A stretch of 64,000 nucleotides of DNA. Origin: an uncultured Collinsella sp. (GTDB lineage: Bacteria > Actinomycetota > Coriobacteriia > Coriobacteriales > Coriobacteriaceae). The stretch spans positions 1 to 64,000 of the forward strand of contig CAKUGY010000001.1 in NCBI GenBank assembly GCA_934654835.1, given 5' to 3'. This document shows, piece after piece, positions 53,035-62,883 of the stretch (positions are counted from its first letter, which is position 1; each line of letters opens with the position of its first letter). The position numbers were made by a program, and so were the translations under genes. A model generated the notes under the pieces. It saw only the letters and a program-made list of their open reading frames with translations. It was not told the DNA's origin and made no database searches.

Positions 53035-54795
53035 TTACTCCTGCTCGGACTCCTCAGCCTGCTTACGGCTGCGGATGAGGTGCGCCACGCCAATGCACAG
53101 CACCGCGCCACCAGCGATCCAAGTGAAGGTCACGCCGTTAAGACCGGTCAGCGGGAGACCAGAGCCCTTCTTGTTCTGGATGGTGACGGGGATCTTGGTC
53201 GAGGTAATGTTGTTTCCAGTCGTAGCAGTTGCCATATTGGAGCTGGACTCCACCTTAAGATTCGTCAGTGTACCGGTCGCATCATACGTAGGCGTCACCG
53301 TAATGGTAAATGGATCGATGGTGTTGTAACCTGCAGGCGTCTCGCTCTCGGTGATCTCGTATGTGCCCTCAACAAGACCGGGAATAAATACCTTGCCATC
53401 AGTATTAGTCGTAAACACTCCGGCATGGCCTGCGTCGTCGACGAGCCCACCTTCCTGCGTCAGCCATTTTCCGCCATTGGGGATTTCGGTGTCCCCCTCC
53501 TTGGTCATTTTGACCTTAAAGCTGGCAACGAGCTTCTTGTCCGTATTATCTGAGTCGGTCTTAGTGACATCGAGACCAAAGACGTAGTCAGTGACTTCAT
53601 CCGACTCGGAAGTGCCAGTGCCGGTAGACATGGGATCGTTGGAATAGACAAGCTTGACCTCATTGGTGGCGCCGTCGGCCTTGTATTCGACTTGACTGTT
53701 GAGCTTAGCCTTGTAGGTTACGACCACCGTGGAGTCCGCATTTACGCTGATCTGATTCCCATTAGCATCCTGAACTGCCTTAAGGTTATCAAAAGAAACC
53801 TTAAGGAGCTCAGTTCCGGCGGTTGTACCGGGAGTCACAGTCACCTGGTAACCGTGGGTAGCGTCGAGTACAACCTCCTTCTCAGCATTGGTCTTGCTAT
53901 CGACAATACAGACGCGTAGGTCCTCCGGCGTGCCGCTTGAGTCCTTCACAACCTCAAGACCCTTGCTCAACGTGTCCTGAAATACATACTCATACTTATT
54001 GAACGTAGCGATGTTACTAGCAACGTGGCCAGTCAGTTTATATTCGACCTCCTCGCCAATATACGAGTCGCTTACCTTTCCCCAATTCGCGCCCTCGAGG
54101 ACCTCCTTCTCAACGGTAGGAATGCTGGTCTTCTCGGTAACGGTCACGCTGCTACCGCCGACAACGGCGAAGATGGGCGAGGTGCCCGTGTTCTTCTTTG
54201 CCGCTTCGGAAGTGCTCAGTGAAGATTCATCGGTCAGGAACAGGTAGTAACCCGTCTTGGGGGAATTATTCTCATCGTTAGGCACAGTGAAACTATTGCC
54301 TGCCAAGAACGAACTGCCCGTAGCGGTAACGCCACTTTTCACAATACCGGCAATCTTGTTGAGAAGGTGATCCTTATTAACAGCAGTCTCAGCATTAGTA
54401 CCGGTAACGTTCTTAGTCAACCAATCGGCCACGTCCTGGGCGGTAGCTTTATCAGGCAGCTTGGGATCAGAAGTCGCATACTTCGAATCCGCTTTAATAG
54501 CCGCGATGATGGCCTCCTGAGTATCAACGTCATCAAATGCCCACTTGACGTTGGAGATGATCTTATCAGTCGCCCCCTCCTCAGTCGGATCCGCAACATC
54601 GGCCTTAAAGATCTGGTATGCCTTGTACTTCACGTCGCCATTCGCATTGTTCTTATTGATCTTAATGCTATTGGTCGAAGTAGTCGCACCATCAGCAAAC
54701 GCCATAGTCACCGGGGCCATGACTCCACCGAAGCTCAGCGCTGCCGTAAGGCCTGCCGTTACTGCCAGGCGTGCGATGTTCTTGCTCATACTCAT
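53035..54795 (-). CDS. Major pilin subunit, LPXTG type
   Basis: A 586-residue SpaA/FimA-like shaft pilin. It has a signal peptide (about 1-32, ending TMAFADG), a first domain with KYKAYQIFKADV, a central isopeptide-type region with VEKEVLEGANWGKV, and a C-terminal CnaB/prealbumin domain with FIPGLVEGTYEITESETPAG (the TE box). The sorting signal LPLTG near residue 553 is followed by a membrane helix and the basic tail RSRKQ. The class C sortase downstream should polymerise it. ATG 54795 is preceded by GAGGAAAAG; the frame is open upstream. The GC content is lower than in the next gene. Confidence 0.9.
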   Translation of the reverse strand: MSMSKNIARLAVTAGLTAALSFGGVMAPVTMAFADGATTSTNSIKINKNNANGDVKYKAYQIFKADVADPTEEGATDKIISNVKWAFDDVDTQEAIIAAIKADSKYATSDPKLPDKATAQDVADWLTKNVTGTNAETAVNKDHLLNKIAGIVKSGVTATGSSFLAGNSFTVPNDENNSPKTGYYLFLTDESSLSTSEAAKKNTGTSPIFAVVGGSSVTVTEKTSIPTVEKEVLEGANWGKVSDSYIGEEVEYKLTGHVASNIATFNKYEYVFQDTLSKGLEVVKDSSGTPEDLRVCIVDSKTNAEKEVVLDATHGYQVTVTPGTTAGTELLKVSFDNLKAVQDANGNQISVNADSTVVVTYKAKLNSQVEYKADGATNEVKLVYSNDPMSTGTGTSESDEVTDYVFGLDVTKTDSDNTDKKLVASFKVKMTKEGDTEIPNGGKWLTQEGGLVDDAGHAGVFTTNTDGKVFIPGLVEGTYEITESETPAGYNTIDPFTITVTPTYDATGTLTNLKVESSSNMATATTGNNITSTKIPVTIQNKKGSGLPLTGLNGVTFTWIAGGAVLCIGVAHLIRSRKQAEESEQE

Positions 54796-54903
54796 CTTCT
54801 TTTCCTCTGCTTTCTGCTTGAAATCCATTTGATCTAAAACCATCTGTCTGTGTCTAAGCATCTGCTTGGTTCTGTCTCGCCCCGCTCTCTGTGGGGCCAT
54901 TGG

Positions 54904-56571
54904 CTACTCTGTATGGTGGCCACCTCCCCGCTTGATCAGGAGCGCGACCACGAGTATTGCGGCTCCGGCGACCGCTGCGGCGGCCGCGGCGAACATTGCC
55001 ATATCGCCTGTCGAGGGCATGAAGCCTCCGGTGATAGTGCTAGGGGGCGTACCGGTGGGCGTATTGATGAGCGACGCCTCCAGGCTGCCCGTCGACCCGT
55101 CCGCGCTGTCGGCGCGCAGGGGCGACTCGGCGGTGATGGTGAGCTTGGGCTTGGCGGCGGCCACCTGGTCGACGTCCAGGCCCTCGGCCTTGACCGTCAC
55201 GGAGCGCGTGCCCTCAAAGGCGGCGTAGCCCTTGGGCGCCTTGAGCTCGCGGACCTCCAACTTGCCCGAATCCACGCCCGAGACGGTCACGCGGCCGTCC
55301 TCGCCCGTGGTGACGGTAGCCTTGCCCTCCGCATCCCACGTGCCATCGGCCGCGAGCGTGCGACCGCGGTCGTCGGTGATGCTCAGGACCGCCCCGGGCA
55401 GCGGCTTGTCGCCGTCGCTGCCGCGCTTGGTGAGCGCGAGATCCCAGGTGTAGGCCGTCGCGTCATCGCTCGGCGTGCGGGTGAAGCCGGCGTCGCCGGA
55501 CTGGTCGGCGAAGGGAGAGCGCGGGTAGCGCAGGTAGACCTCGTTGGGGTTGCCCTTGGCGATGCCGTGGTTGCAGCCGCTGGCGAGCGGCGCGTCGTAC
55601 ACGGCGACCACGCGGGCGCCCATGGTGAAGGCGTCGACCCCGCCGAGCGCGGCGATCAGGTCACCGGTGCGCACGGTGAAGGTGCCGTCCGCGGCCACCT
55701 TGGTGACGCACTGGGCCGTGATGTCGGCCCAGCCCTTCGCGGGCTTGGTGCCGGCGCGCCCGTCCTTGCCGGTCGAGACGGCGTCGAAGCCTCCCTCGGC
55801 GCCCGCCGCCACGTACACATGCATGCTCGCGGCGACCTTGGAGGGGTCGAGCCCCGCGCTCATGGTGTCGACGAACTGCACCGCGTAGGTGTCGTAGGCG
55901 GTGAGCCCCGCTGGGACCGTGGCCGAGAGGCGCCAGTACAGGTCGTCGGCGACCGTGGCGTCCGCGGCCTTGCCCCAGGCGGCGGCGCTGTCCTCCAGCA
56001 CGTGCTTGGCGACCTTGGGGGTCGCCGCCTTGGGCTTGACGGTGACGGCACTGCCGCCCACCAGGGCCATGATCGGCGCGGTGCCGGCCTCGTTCTGGGC
56101 GATGGCGCTGTCGTCGGCGACGATGAGCCAGTATCCGCTGGACAGCTTGGCCGCCGCGCCCGCGTTAAGGGCCACGGGCACGGCGCCGGAGCTCCGGAGG
56201 GAACGAGCGAGCTGTGCGCTCAGCGCGCTCGTAAGGTGGGAATCGGCGTTGAGCCACTCGGCAGCTTCCTGCGCGGTGGTCTGGGAATTGGGCATGCCTG
56301 CGCTGTGCAGCACAGGCAGGACAGCGTCGCGCGCGGCGTCGCTTGCCCAGGCGAGGTCGGTGGCGATCTTGGCGTCGTTGTCACCGTCGACGACGTTGGC
56401 GCTAAAGATCTGGTACGCATTGTAGCTGCTCGCTACGGTGCCGCTCACCGTAATGGAACCGGTCGAGGTCGGCGCGGCCTGCGCGGATGCGGGGAACACA
56501 ACCGCGCAGATGCCGATCAGGAGGGCAAGCAGCGCAAACAAGATCGGGAAGGAGCAAACTTTCTTATTCAC
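54904..56571 (-). CDS. Second pilin subunit with MPSTG sorting signal
   Basis: A 555-residue secreted pilin. It has an N-terminal signal (about 1-36, LFALLALLIGICAVVFPASAQAA), SYNAYQIFSANVV like the major pilin, VAKHVLEDSAAAWGKAAD at the matching place, a CnaB domain with VDSGKLEVRELKAPKGY, and a C-terminal MPSTGD with an alanine-rich helix and KRGGG tail. The sorting motif is MPSTG rather than LPXTG. The GTG start at 56571 follows GGGAGGTGAGC and overlaps the adhesin stop by 8 bases. Its GC content is much higher than in the flanking pilus genes. It could be a base pilin. Confidence 0.87.
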   Translation of the reverse strand: MNKKVCSFPILFALLALLIGICAVVFPASAQAAPTSTGSITVSGTVASSYNAYQIFSANVVDGDNDAKIATDLAWASDAARDAVLPVLHSAGMPNSQTTAQEAAEWLNADSHLTSALSAQLARSLRSSGAVPVALNAGAAAKLSSGYWLIVADDSAIAQNEAGTAPIMALVGGSAVTVKPKAATPKVAKHVLEDSAAAWGKAADATVADDLYWRLSATVPAGLTAYDTYAVQFVDTMSAGLDPSKVAASMHVYVAAGAEGGFDAVSTGKDGRAGTKPAKGWADITAQCVTKVAADGTFTVRTGDLIAALGGVDAFTMGARVVAVYDAPLASGCNHGIAKGNPNEVYLRYPRSPFADQSGDAGFTRTPSDDATAYTWDLALTKRGSDGDKPLPGAVLSITDDRGRTLAADGTWDAEGKATVTTGEDGRVTVSGVDSGKLEVRELKAPKGYAAFEGTRSVTVKAEGLDVDQVAAAKPKLTITAESPLRADSADGSTGSLEASLINTPTGTPPSTITGGFMPSTGDMAMFAAAAAAVAGAAILVVALLIKRGGGHHTE

Positions 56572-59500
56572 GACGCTCACCTCCCTTCGCATTCGCCTTG
56601 CGACGAATGTGCATCCAGGCCGCAGCAGCGCAAAGCACCGCCGCGCCGGCAAAGTACGTCAGAGTGACGCCCGACATACCAGAAAGGGGCAAAGAGGTGG
56701 AGTAGGTGTTGGTGAAGGTGGGGGCGTCAGTGTCGGGAAACTCGTGGCCCTCGGTCTCGGCGCTTACCCACTTACCGCCGTCAAAGGTCCCCCTCATGTA
56801 GGTCACCTTACAGCTGATGTTCCCATTGGTATCGTCCTTTGCAACAACCGTGAACTTGTAGACCGAATTATCGAACTTGTAATGCGAGAAAATCGAGCTA
56901 TCGTCCTTCTCGCGCATATAGTACGTGAAGGTCTTGGAAGCGCCACGGCCCGGAACATCAGTATCACTCTGCTTCAAGCTGTCAAGCGTGTAATTAATCG
57001 TGGGGAAGTCCTGGGTCTGAGGATTGTCGCCACCGGCAGTGGTCGAGACGGTCTTGACGCTGTCGCCCGTAAAGTTCTCGTTATCCGCAAACTCGAGCGT
57101 GAACTTCTTCATCGCGCCACCCTTAACAACCTTGGTCGCTGCAGGTGTCCAGGAGCCGCTAGAGGTATAGGGTCCATTGGTAAAGGTCGGGTTCTTATCA
57201 CCACCGATAGTAACCGTAGCCGTCGTGTAATCCGATGAATAGTCAACGGAATAGCTTTCGGAACCAAGTGGTTTGAAGTCGGGATCCTTCTCTGTCTTTT
57301 TAGAAACGGTTATTTTTTTAACCGTGTAATACTTAATAGGAATCGACATGAGTTGGTCAGTTTTGTATGGATCGTCATCAACTGATGCCACGATCTTGTA
57401 AATGGTCTTATCGAATTTAGTGTCTAATTCGTTATCGCCGCTGATGGGTTCCTCAACGAGATAGAAAACGTATTGCCCTGAAGAATAGTCCTTGCCAGAG
57501 TCGAAGGTGATTTTGCCGTTCGATTGATCAACATACGCCTCGCCCGCATCACTGCAATCGCCCATATCTAATGTGTCGTCCTCTTTCCAAGAAGGCGCCT
57601 TGGTACCGACACTATCCTGGCGCAGCAGCTTAAATTTGTACGGGTGTCCCTCAAGGTTTTGCGACTTTCCGTCTGCATCTACAAGCACCTTGGTGGCGTT
57701 GAGCTTCATGTTCGGGTAAACACTCAGTTCATCGACCTTGCCGACGGTGAGATCGCCGTTGGTCATAATGCCGCCGCCGTGGGTGTAGGAATAGTTACCG
57801 CTGATGATGGTCGTAGCTGCCAATTGCGCCTTTTCTACGGCCTCTCCATTCGGATGGGCCTCCAAACCGAACATGTACTTAGCCTCGGCACCGCCATTAG
57901 GATCGATGGTGATCTCATTGCCGTCACAGGTGCCCTTCCAGCCAGCCGAGCCGCCACCGAGCATCTTGCCAAGCACGGCCGCGACCGTTTGCTGGCTGTT
58001 GTCCGATCGCACGAGGAAAAAATCCGCGTGACCCGCTTTTTTAAAGATATCGGTAATGTATTTGCTTTGGCTATCCTCGTTCTTGCCATTGCCACCAGCA
58101 GAGGAATGCTCACCGTGGTCGGTGTTGGCATAGATTGCCGAGCCATTAGTATGCGTCACAATCGTTTGACCGGTAGGGCAAGCACCGATGCCACCACCCC
58201 AACCACCAGCGTCATTTTTGGTTATGAGCGCCATGCGAAGGTTGAGCTTACCAGTTGCCTGGACAAAGACTCCGCCGCCACCCCAGTCGCCACCGCGGCC
58301 GCTAGTGCTGCCCGTCATGGTCTCGTTGTTGGTGATGTAAATCCTTTTTGATGTATTTGGCGCCTCAATAACGCCGGTAGTACCGCCAGAAATACGGAGG
58401 CCACCGCCCTCGGCATTATCGGACATATTGCCCGCAATAAAACCGCCGGACATGGCGAATGTAAATCTCTGCCCGTAGAAGCCAGCGTAGATTCCACCGC
58501 CGGCCTCATGAGAGTAATTGGCAGTAACGGAGCCGCCCGTCATGGTCAGCGTACCGTCGTTTGTGCATGCAATACCGCCACCACCGAGGAGGCCGTAGTT
58601 GTAAAGATTGTCATCAGTAATGCGAGCGTCAGCTCGGTTGTTAGTTATATTGGCAGAGTCGCTAATGGTAACGTCTGCACCCTTGGTATAAACACCGCCA
58701 CCATAGCCGCCGGCTTCGGCGTCTCCACCATGGTTGATTACATTGGCATAAGTTGCATTGCCCGAGATGACACCGCCGGAGAGATTCAACGTGACACCGC
58801 TGTCGGCAAAAATGCCACCACCGGAAGCAGCCTTATTCGCTGCGATCACGCCGCCGGTCATGTTGACCGTGACTTTCGCGCCCGCTACGCACAGGCCGCC
58901 GCCCCAGCCGCCACGTTGCTGATTGAGATTCGCGCCAGTAATAAAACCGCCATTGATATTCACATGAGTTTCATTGCTTTTCCCCTCGGCAAAGATGATA
59001 TGACCGTTGTTGGTCAAATCCCTCGGTGTCGTGATCATGCCACCGTTGAGGTTAAGCGTGCCGCCATCCGCAACAGAGATGACCTGTTGGACCGAACCAT
59101 TGTCGGATGCAGCAACGATTGCGCCGAAACCGCTGACGACATGCATAGTCGTAGTCTCGGTGGTGCCGAGATTATCTTCATTAGGCGTGCTCGTGGTCTC
59201 ATAATAGGTTAGACTCTGAGGAGTACCGTTGTTGTCACCGGTCCATGCCATAGTTGCAGGCTCGCCAGGGTTCTTGATGACAGACGAAGTCACATCGCTC
59301 ACTTTGGCAGAGTCTTCAATGGTAAGCGTGGCGCCGTTCTGAACCACGATGAACGAACCCACCGAACCGGGACCGTGGCAGAGCATGTGTCCTGCCAGAT
59401 TGATGGTAGTGTTTTTGGTGATGGTGATCTGGCTATCTGACCAGGATTTACCACTCAAACGATACTTGCCGCCATCAACGAATGCATTAGCAACATCACC

Positions 59501-59941
59501 TTTTACCTCGGTATAGTCCTCGGCACTGACGCCGGCGGGAGCAATCGCGTTTTCATCGTTATTAGTATCATCGGAAGGCTGCACTGCACCCTTCGCTTCC
59601 GCGCCATCGGCAGCCGGATCCGCCGCAGCAGCGTCTTCTCCCTCGCCACCCTCAGCGTCGTCACTATTCTGGTTTTCGGCGTCTTTGCCCGTGGAATTAT
59701 CCGCACCGGCCTCCCCGCCCAAAACGTTCTCGTCTGCACCGGCACCCTCGCCCAAAGCGTTCTCGTCTGCAACGGCCTCCTCGGCAGAAACCGTCTGGGC
59801 ATCGTTGGCAATAGCCTGCGAGATCGGGGGCATGACGAGCGACAGTACCAGGCTCAACACGGAGGCTCCGCACAAAACGCCTGCCAGTACACGGCGCGTC
59901 GCTTTATTACTCTGCTTAGATTTGTCTGAATTCGCTTTCAT
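56564..59941 (-). CDS. Tip adhesin with beta-helix repeats, LPXSG type
   Basis: A 1,125-residue secreted protein, first gene of the pilus operon. A signal segment (about 15-45) is followed by an acidic, alanine/glutamate-rich linker (about 48-140), then about 500 residues of parallel beta-helix repeats with GG-rich turns such as GGGLCVAG, SGGGIFADSG and GGGGIACTND. From about 790 come pilin-like domains (KLNATKVLVDADGK, YVFYLVEEPI; later KKFTLEFADNENF). The sorting signal LPLSG near 1,090 precedes a membrane helix. It is likely the adhesive tip. ATG 59941 follows GGAGGAGA. GC content is lower than the chromosome average. Confidence 0.88.
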   Translation of the reverse strand: MKANSDKSKQSNKATRRVLAGVLCGASVLSLVLSLVMPPISQAIANDAQTVSAEEAVADENALGEGAGADENVLGGEAGADNSTGKDAENQNSDDAEGGEGEDAAAADPAADGAEAKGAVQPSDDTNNDENAIAPAGVSAEDYTEVKGDVANAFVDGGKYRLSGKSWSDSQITITKNTTINLAGHMLCHGPGSVGSFIVVQNGATLTIEDSAKVSDVTSSVIKNPGEPATMAWTGDNNGTPQSLTYYETTSTPNEDNLGTTETTTMHVVSGFGAIVAASDNGSVQQVISVADGGTLNLNGGMITTPRDLTNNGHIIFAEGKSNETHVNINGGFITGANLNQQRGGWGGGLCVAGAKVTVNMTGGVIAANKAASGGGIFADSGVTLNLSGGVISGNATYANVINHGGDAEAGGYGGGVYTKGADVTISDSANITNNRADARITDDNLYNYGLLGGGGIACTNDGTLTMTGGSVTANYSHEAGGGIYAGFYGQRFTFAMSGGFIAGNMSDNAEGGGLRISGGTTGVIEAPNTSKRIYITNNETMTGSTSGRGGDWGGGGVFVQATGKLNLRMALITKNDAGGWGGGIGACPTGQTIVTHTNGSAIYANTDHGEHSSAGGNGKNEDSQSKYITDIFKKAGHADFFLVRSDNSQQTVAAVLGKMLGGGSAGWKGTCDGNEITIDPNGGAEAKYMFGLEAHPNGEAVEKAQLAATTIISGNYSYTHGGGIMTNGDLTVGKVDELSVYPNMKLNATKVLVDADGKSQNLEGHPYKFKLLRQDSVGTKAPSWKEDDTLDMGDCSDAGEAYVDQSNGKITFDSGKDYSSGQYVFYLVEEPISGDNELDTKFDKTIYKIVASVDDDPYKTDQLMSIPIKYYTVKKITVSKKTEKDPDFKPLGSESYSVDYSSDYTTATVTIGGDKNPTFTNGPYTSSGSWTPAATKVVKGGAMKKFTLEFADNENFTGDSVKTVSTTAGGDNPQTQDFPTINYTLDSLKQSDTDVPGRGASKTFTYYMREKDDSSIFSHYKFDNSVYKFTVVAKDDTNGNISCKVTYMRGTFDGGKWVSAETEGHEFPDTDAPTFTNTYSTSLPLSGMSGVTLTYFAGAAVLCAAAAWMHIRRKANAKGGERRE

Positions 59942-60398
59942 CGATGTCTCCTCCCCAAGAGACCGCGATCTTGCTCTTTCCCTATCAAACGTATCTGCGC
60001 AATCTGAAATTGCGCTCGCGTAGTAATACTATTGTAACTATTGTTTAAACATCTGAGCAACAAAACCGACATTTTTGTAGCAAGTTCTTAATTCTCTTGA
60101 CATTTGCTCGGATTTGCCTTCGTTTATTCGCTATCTACTTTTTGTTTCTGCTGGTAATTTAGTTGCCTATTACTTTTTAATGCATTAGATTTATTTGCAC
60201 AACATTTTGCTCAAGAGCAAACATCCTGTGAACGGTCGAAAATCGACCGTGAGCGGTAGGTCATCAACCGGGATGAATACCCTACCAAACTGATGAGAAT
60301 ATCTTTAACCCATCGGTGGTTAGAAGCGTGATGTTCAGACAACCATATTTGACTTTTCGCGCAGATTTTAGGCATCAATTCGCCCAAATTGCCTGAGG
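59942..60398. other. AT-rich gene-free region upstream of the pilus operon
   Basis: About 460 bases contain no supported gene. The region holds the pilus promoter and several dyads, such as GGTCGA-AAA-TCGACC near 60235 and GGTAGG/CCTACC near 60256-60286, which may be regulatory. The base composition is clearly lower in GC than the rest of the window. Confidence 0.5.
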
Positions 60399-60431
60399 CC
60401 GCCGCAAAGGTGCCTGTCCCCTTTGCGGCGG
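60399..60431. repeat. AAAGG/CCTTT palindrome after the HAD gene
   Basis: CCGCCGCAAAGG-TGCCTGTCC-CCTTTGCGGCGG, 15 bases past the stop codon of the HAD-family gene. Arms differ from the copies at 51422 by a matched change on both sides (A-T to G-C). Confidence 0.8.
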
Positions 60432-60445
60432 TTCTCGCCCGATCG

Positions 60446-61267
60446 CTACAGCAGATGTTCCTCGATAAAGATCGCGATGCCGTCTTCGTCGTTGCTCGCG
60501 GTCACAAAGTCGGCGGCGGTGCGGGTGGCGTCGCTGCCGTTTGCCATGGCCACGCCCACGCCGGCGTCGGCCACCATGCAGGTGTCGTTATCGGCATCGC
60601 CAAACACGCAGATGTTCTGGAGCTCCATGTCGTTGAGCTCCGCCACGCGCACAAGGCCGCGCGTCTTGGACACGCGCGGATCCATGAATTCGTAGAGGCG
60701 CTGCGTGGTTTGCAGGGCGGCCGCCTTGACGGTGTCGTCGGCAAACGTCGACGCTCGCTCGATGACCTGCGGCATTACCTCGGGCGCCATGGTAAACATC
60801 ACCTTGGGCTGCGGCTCGCGCAAGAACTCGTCAAAATCGACCACCTTATAGGGCACACAGTCGACGCGCGACAGGTGCTCCACGCACGCATTGCTCTCGG
60901 GCACGTAGAACACGCCGTCTCGGGGGCAGACGGGCGTTGCCGGAAGGTCCGCCATGTGCTTGCAGATGCGCGCGATGGTTTCGCCCGGCAGCGGGTAGCT
61001 CAGCTCGTTGATGCCGTGCGCGCGGTCGATGACCTCAGCGCCGCCGCAGCCCACCATCACATCCACCAGGCCTTCGATGCCCCAGAGCTCGTACATGGCC
61101 TCGGTCGCGTGGGCGTCGCGCCCGGTGCACAGGCCAAAGAGCACGCCGCGTTCGCGCAGGGCGCGGATCGCGGCCACGGTGCGCGGGGACACCGTGTGCT
61201 CGCTTGTGAGCAGCGTGCCGTCGATATCGCAGAACACGGCTTTGATGTGGCTGAAGGTGGTGTCCAT
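60446..61267 (-). CDS. Cof-type HAD-superfamily phosphatase
   Basis: A 273-residue HAD hydrolase. Motif I DIDGTLLTS is at about residues 14-22, motif II CTGR near 47, motif III Lys in QTTQRL near 195 (less certain), and motif IV GDADNDTCMV near 222. The cap domain in the middle matches the Cof/YbiV group, which acts on small phosphorylated compounds such as sugar phosphates or pyridoxal phosphate; the substrate is not evident. ATG 61267 follows AAAGGCCC. A single gene, divergent in use from the pilus locus. Confidence 0.92.
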   Translation of the reverse strand: MDTTFSHIKAVFCDIDGTLLTSEHTVSPRTVAAIRALRERGVLFGLCTGRDAHATEAMYELWGIEGLVDVMVGCGGAEVIDRAHGINELSYPLPGETIARICKHMADLPATPVCPRDGVFYVPESNACVEHLSRVDCVPYKVVDFDEFLREPQPKVMFTMAPEVMPQVIERASTFADDTVKAAALQTTQRLYEFMDPRVSKTRGLVRVAELNDMELQNICVFGDADNDTCMVADAGVGVAMANGSDATRTAADFVTASNDEDGIAIFIEEHLL

Positions 61268-61354
61268 GGGGGCCTTTCTGGGTAGCGCGGTGGTGTGGGA
61301 TGTGGTCGAATGTGTCGTTCATGGTATACCAAGGCGTGGGTCGTTGGGGCCCGA

Positions 61355-61387
61355 CCGCCACAAAGGTGCCTGGCCCCTTTGTGGCGG
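61355..61387. repeat. AAAGG/CCTTT palindrome between HAD and MFS genes
   Basis: CCGCCACAAAGG-TGCCTGGCC-CCTTTGTGGCGG, one base different in the core from the common form (GGC for GTC). It lies downstream of the MFS gene, 90 bases from its stop. Confidence 0.75.
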
Positions 61388-61417
61388 CTTGTAGTGCTCA
61401 AAGCCCAGCACAATCCA

Positions 61418-61475
61418 TCACAACATTCGACGTTTTTCGGCAAAATCGCGATTTTCATCGAATGTTGTGACGGTT
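61418..61475. repeat. Inverted repeat with CAACATTCGACG arms, copy 2
   Basis: TCACAACATTCGACG and CGAATGTTGTGA bracket TTTTTCGGCAAAATCGCG; the 36-base core is the same as at 51344-51408 but the outer arms change together (T-A for C-G), keeping the stem. Confidence 0.75.
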
Positions 61476-61476
61476 T

Positions 61477-62757
61477 TTACCGCTCTGCAGCACGATCCAA
61501 GTGTCCGCGTCCAAACAGCAGCAGCGCCGCTGGGACCGCCGTCACGACCATGCCCGCACCAACGAGCGTCTGCTGCACGCCAAATGTTGCCGCCAGCCAC
61601 GGGGCGATTGCTAGCGGCGCGACGCCGGCGAACATGTTGCCAAAGCCCATGACCGAGTTGACGCGGCCGAGTTGCTCGAGCGGAGCCGTCGTTTGCACGA
61701 TGGTGTTATGGAGCGGGTTGACGACGCCCCAGGCCACGCCCAGGACAATCTGGCCGATGAGAGCCACGCCTACGTACGGCGTCCCCACGTAGAGCAGGCT
61801 TCCCAGACCTACGGACATAAGCGCCACGAGCAGCGTTTTAAGGCTGACGAGGCGCGGCGGCATCCGGAGCGCGAGTACGGCGCCCAGCACCGCGCCCACG
61901 CCGCAAGCCGACGAGAGCCAGCCCATCCATTCGACACCGACGTGCAGAACGTCGCGGTAGAAGAACGACTCCAGCGGATCGAAGGCTCCGTAGCCAAAGT
62001 TCGAGAGGAAGATGATGCAGAAAAGAAGCGCAAGGACGCTGTTGGTGAAGACCGTCTTGATGCTGCTTGCAAAGGTGGCGCGGGTGGGCGCGCTGGAGTC
62101 GGGGCTTTGGCCCGCGCGCTCTCCTTCCTTTGCCGAATCGGCATACGCATGTCCGACGACGTGGCTCGCTCGCGGCCTAAAGCCCCATCCGGCGATAAGT
62201 GCCAGTACAGTAAAGAGCATCATGAGCACAAACACCGCGCGCGACGATGCGGCCGCCGCGACAAAGCCGCCCAGCGTGGGACCGACAATAATGCTCACAT
62301 TAGAGCACATGGCGATAGTGGAGTTGATGTTCTTGAGCTCGACGGGGTCGTCGGTGAGATAGGCCGGATAGGACGTGGCGATGGGCTGGGCGAACCCCAT
62401 TACAAAGCCCAAGAGCACCGCGCCGGCAAGGACCGTTCCGGTCGCGCTGCCAAAGGCGATGATTGCCGCACCCGTTGCCAGCGTGCCGACGATGCTCAAC
62501 ATAAAATGGCGGCGCGGCGCCCAAGCGTCGAGCGCTGCACCGCCCGCAAAGGACCCCAGGATCACAAAGACGTTCATGAACAGGACGGCCAGCGACGTCG
62601 CGACGACCGAGGCGCCGTCCGCATAGGTAAGCGTTCCGATGACGCCGATAAAATAACTGGTCTGAAACCCGGTGTAGATGAGGAAGCGCATTGCCACCAG
62701 GCGCTTCGCCTGCGCAGACAGCGACGGTTGGGATTTTGAGATTCGAGATAGGGACAT
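61477..62757 (-). CDS. MFS transporter
   Basis: A 426-residue membrane protein with about twelve hydrophobic helices and the major-facilitator signature after helix 2 (FAGGAALDAWAPRRHFM). The first and second halves are split by a polar loop near residue 200 (YADSAKEGERAGQSPDSSAP). It resembles the drug-efflux or enterobactin-exporter type, but the substrate cannot be named. ATG 62757 follows AAGGAGCGCCC. It is transcribed toward the HAD gene and closed by an inverted repeat. Confidence 0.88.
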   Translation of the reverse strand: MSLSRISKSQPSLSAQAKRLVAMRFLIYTGFQTSYFIGVIGTLTYADGASVVATSLAVLFMNVFVILGSFAGGAALDAWAPRRHFMLSIVGTLATGAAIIAFGSATGTVLAGAVLLGFVMGFAQPIATSYPAYLTDDPVELKNINSTIAMCSNVSIIVGPTLGGFVAAAASSRAVFVLMMLFTVLALIAGWGFRPRASHVVGHAYADSAKEGERAGQSPDSSAPTRATFASSIKTVFTNSVLALLFCIIFLSNFGYGAFDPLESFFYRDVLHVGVEWMGWLSSACGVGAVLGAVLALRMPPRLVSLKTLLVALMSVGLGSLLYVGTPYVGVALIGQIVLGVAWGVVNPLHNTIVQTTAPLEQLGRVNSVMGFGNMFAGVAPLAIAPWLAATFGVQQTLVGAGMVVTAVPAALLLFGRGHLDRAAER

Positions 62758-62883
62758 GGGCGCTCCTTGTTGCATACGAATACGGGCCGCGAGAATTGAC
62801 CGCCGGCCATCGACTCAATCTTTCTGTATGCAACGTTAAGGACGCATCGGGCCTCTTCTCTCCGTTTTTGCCAGCACGAACTA

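Noticed and set aside
54850..56667. 605-residue plus-strand reading frame in the pilus locus
   Set aside because: Antisense to the GC-rich second pilin, which has a signal peptide and sorting signal in the other frame.
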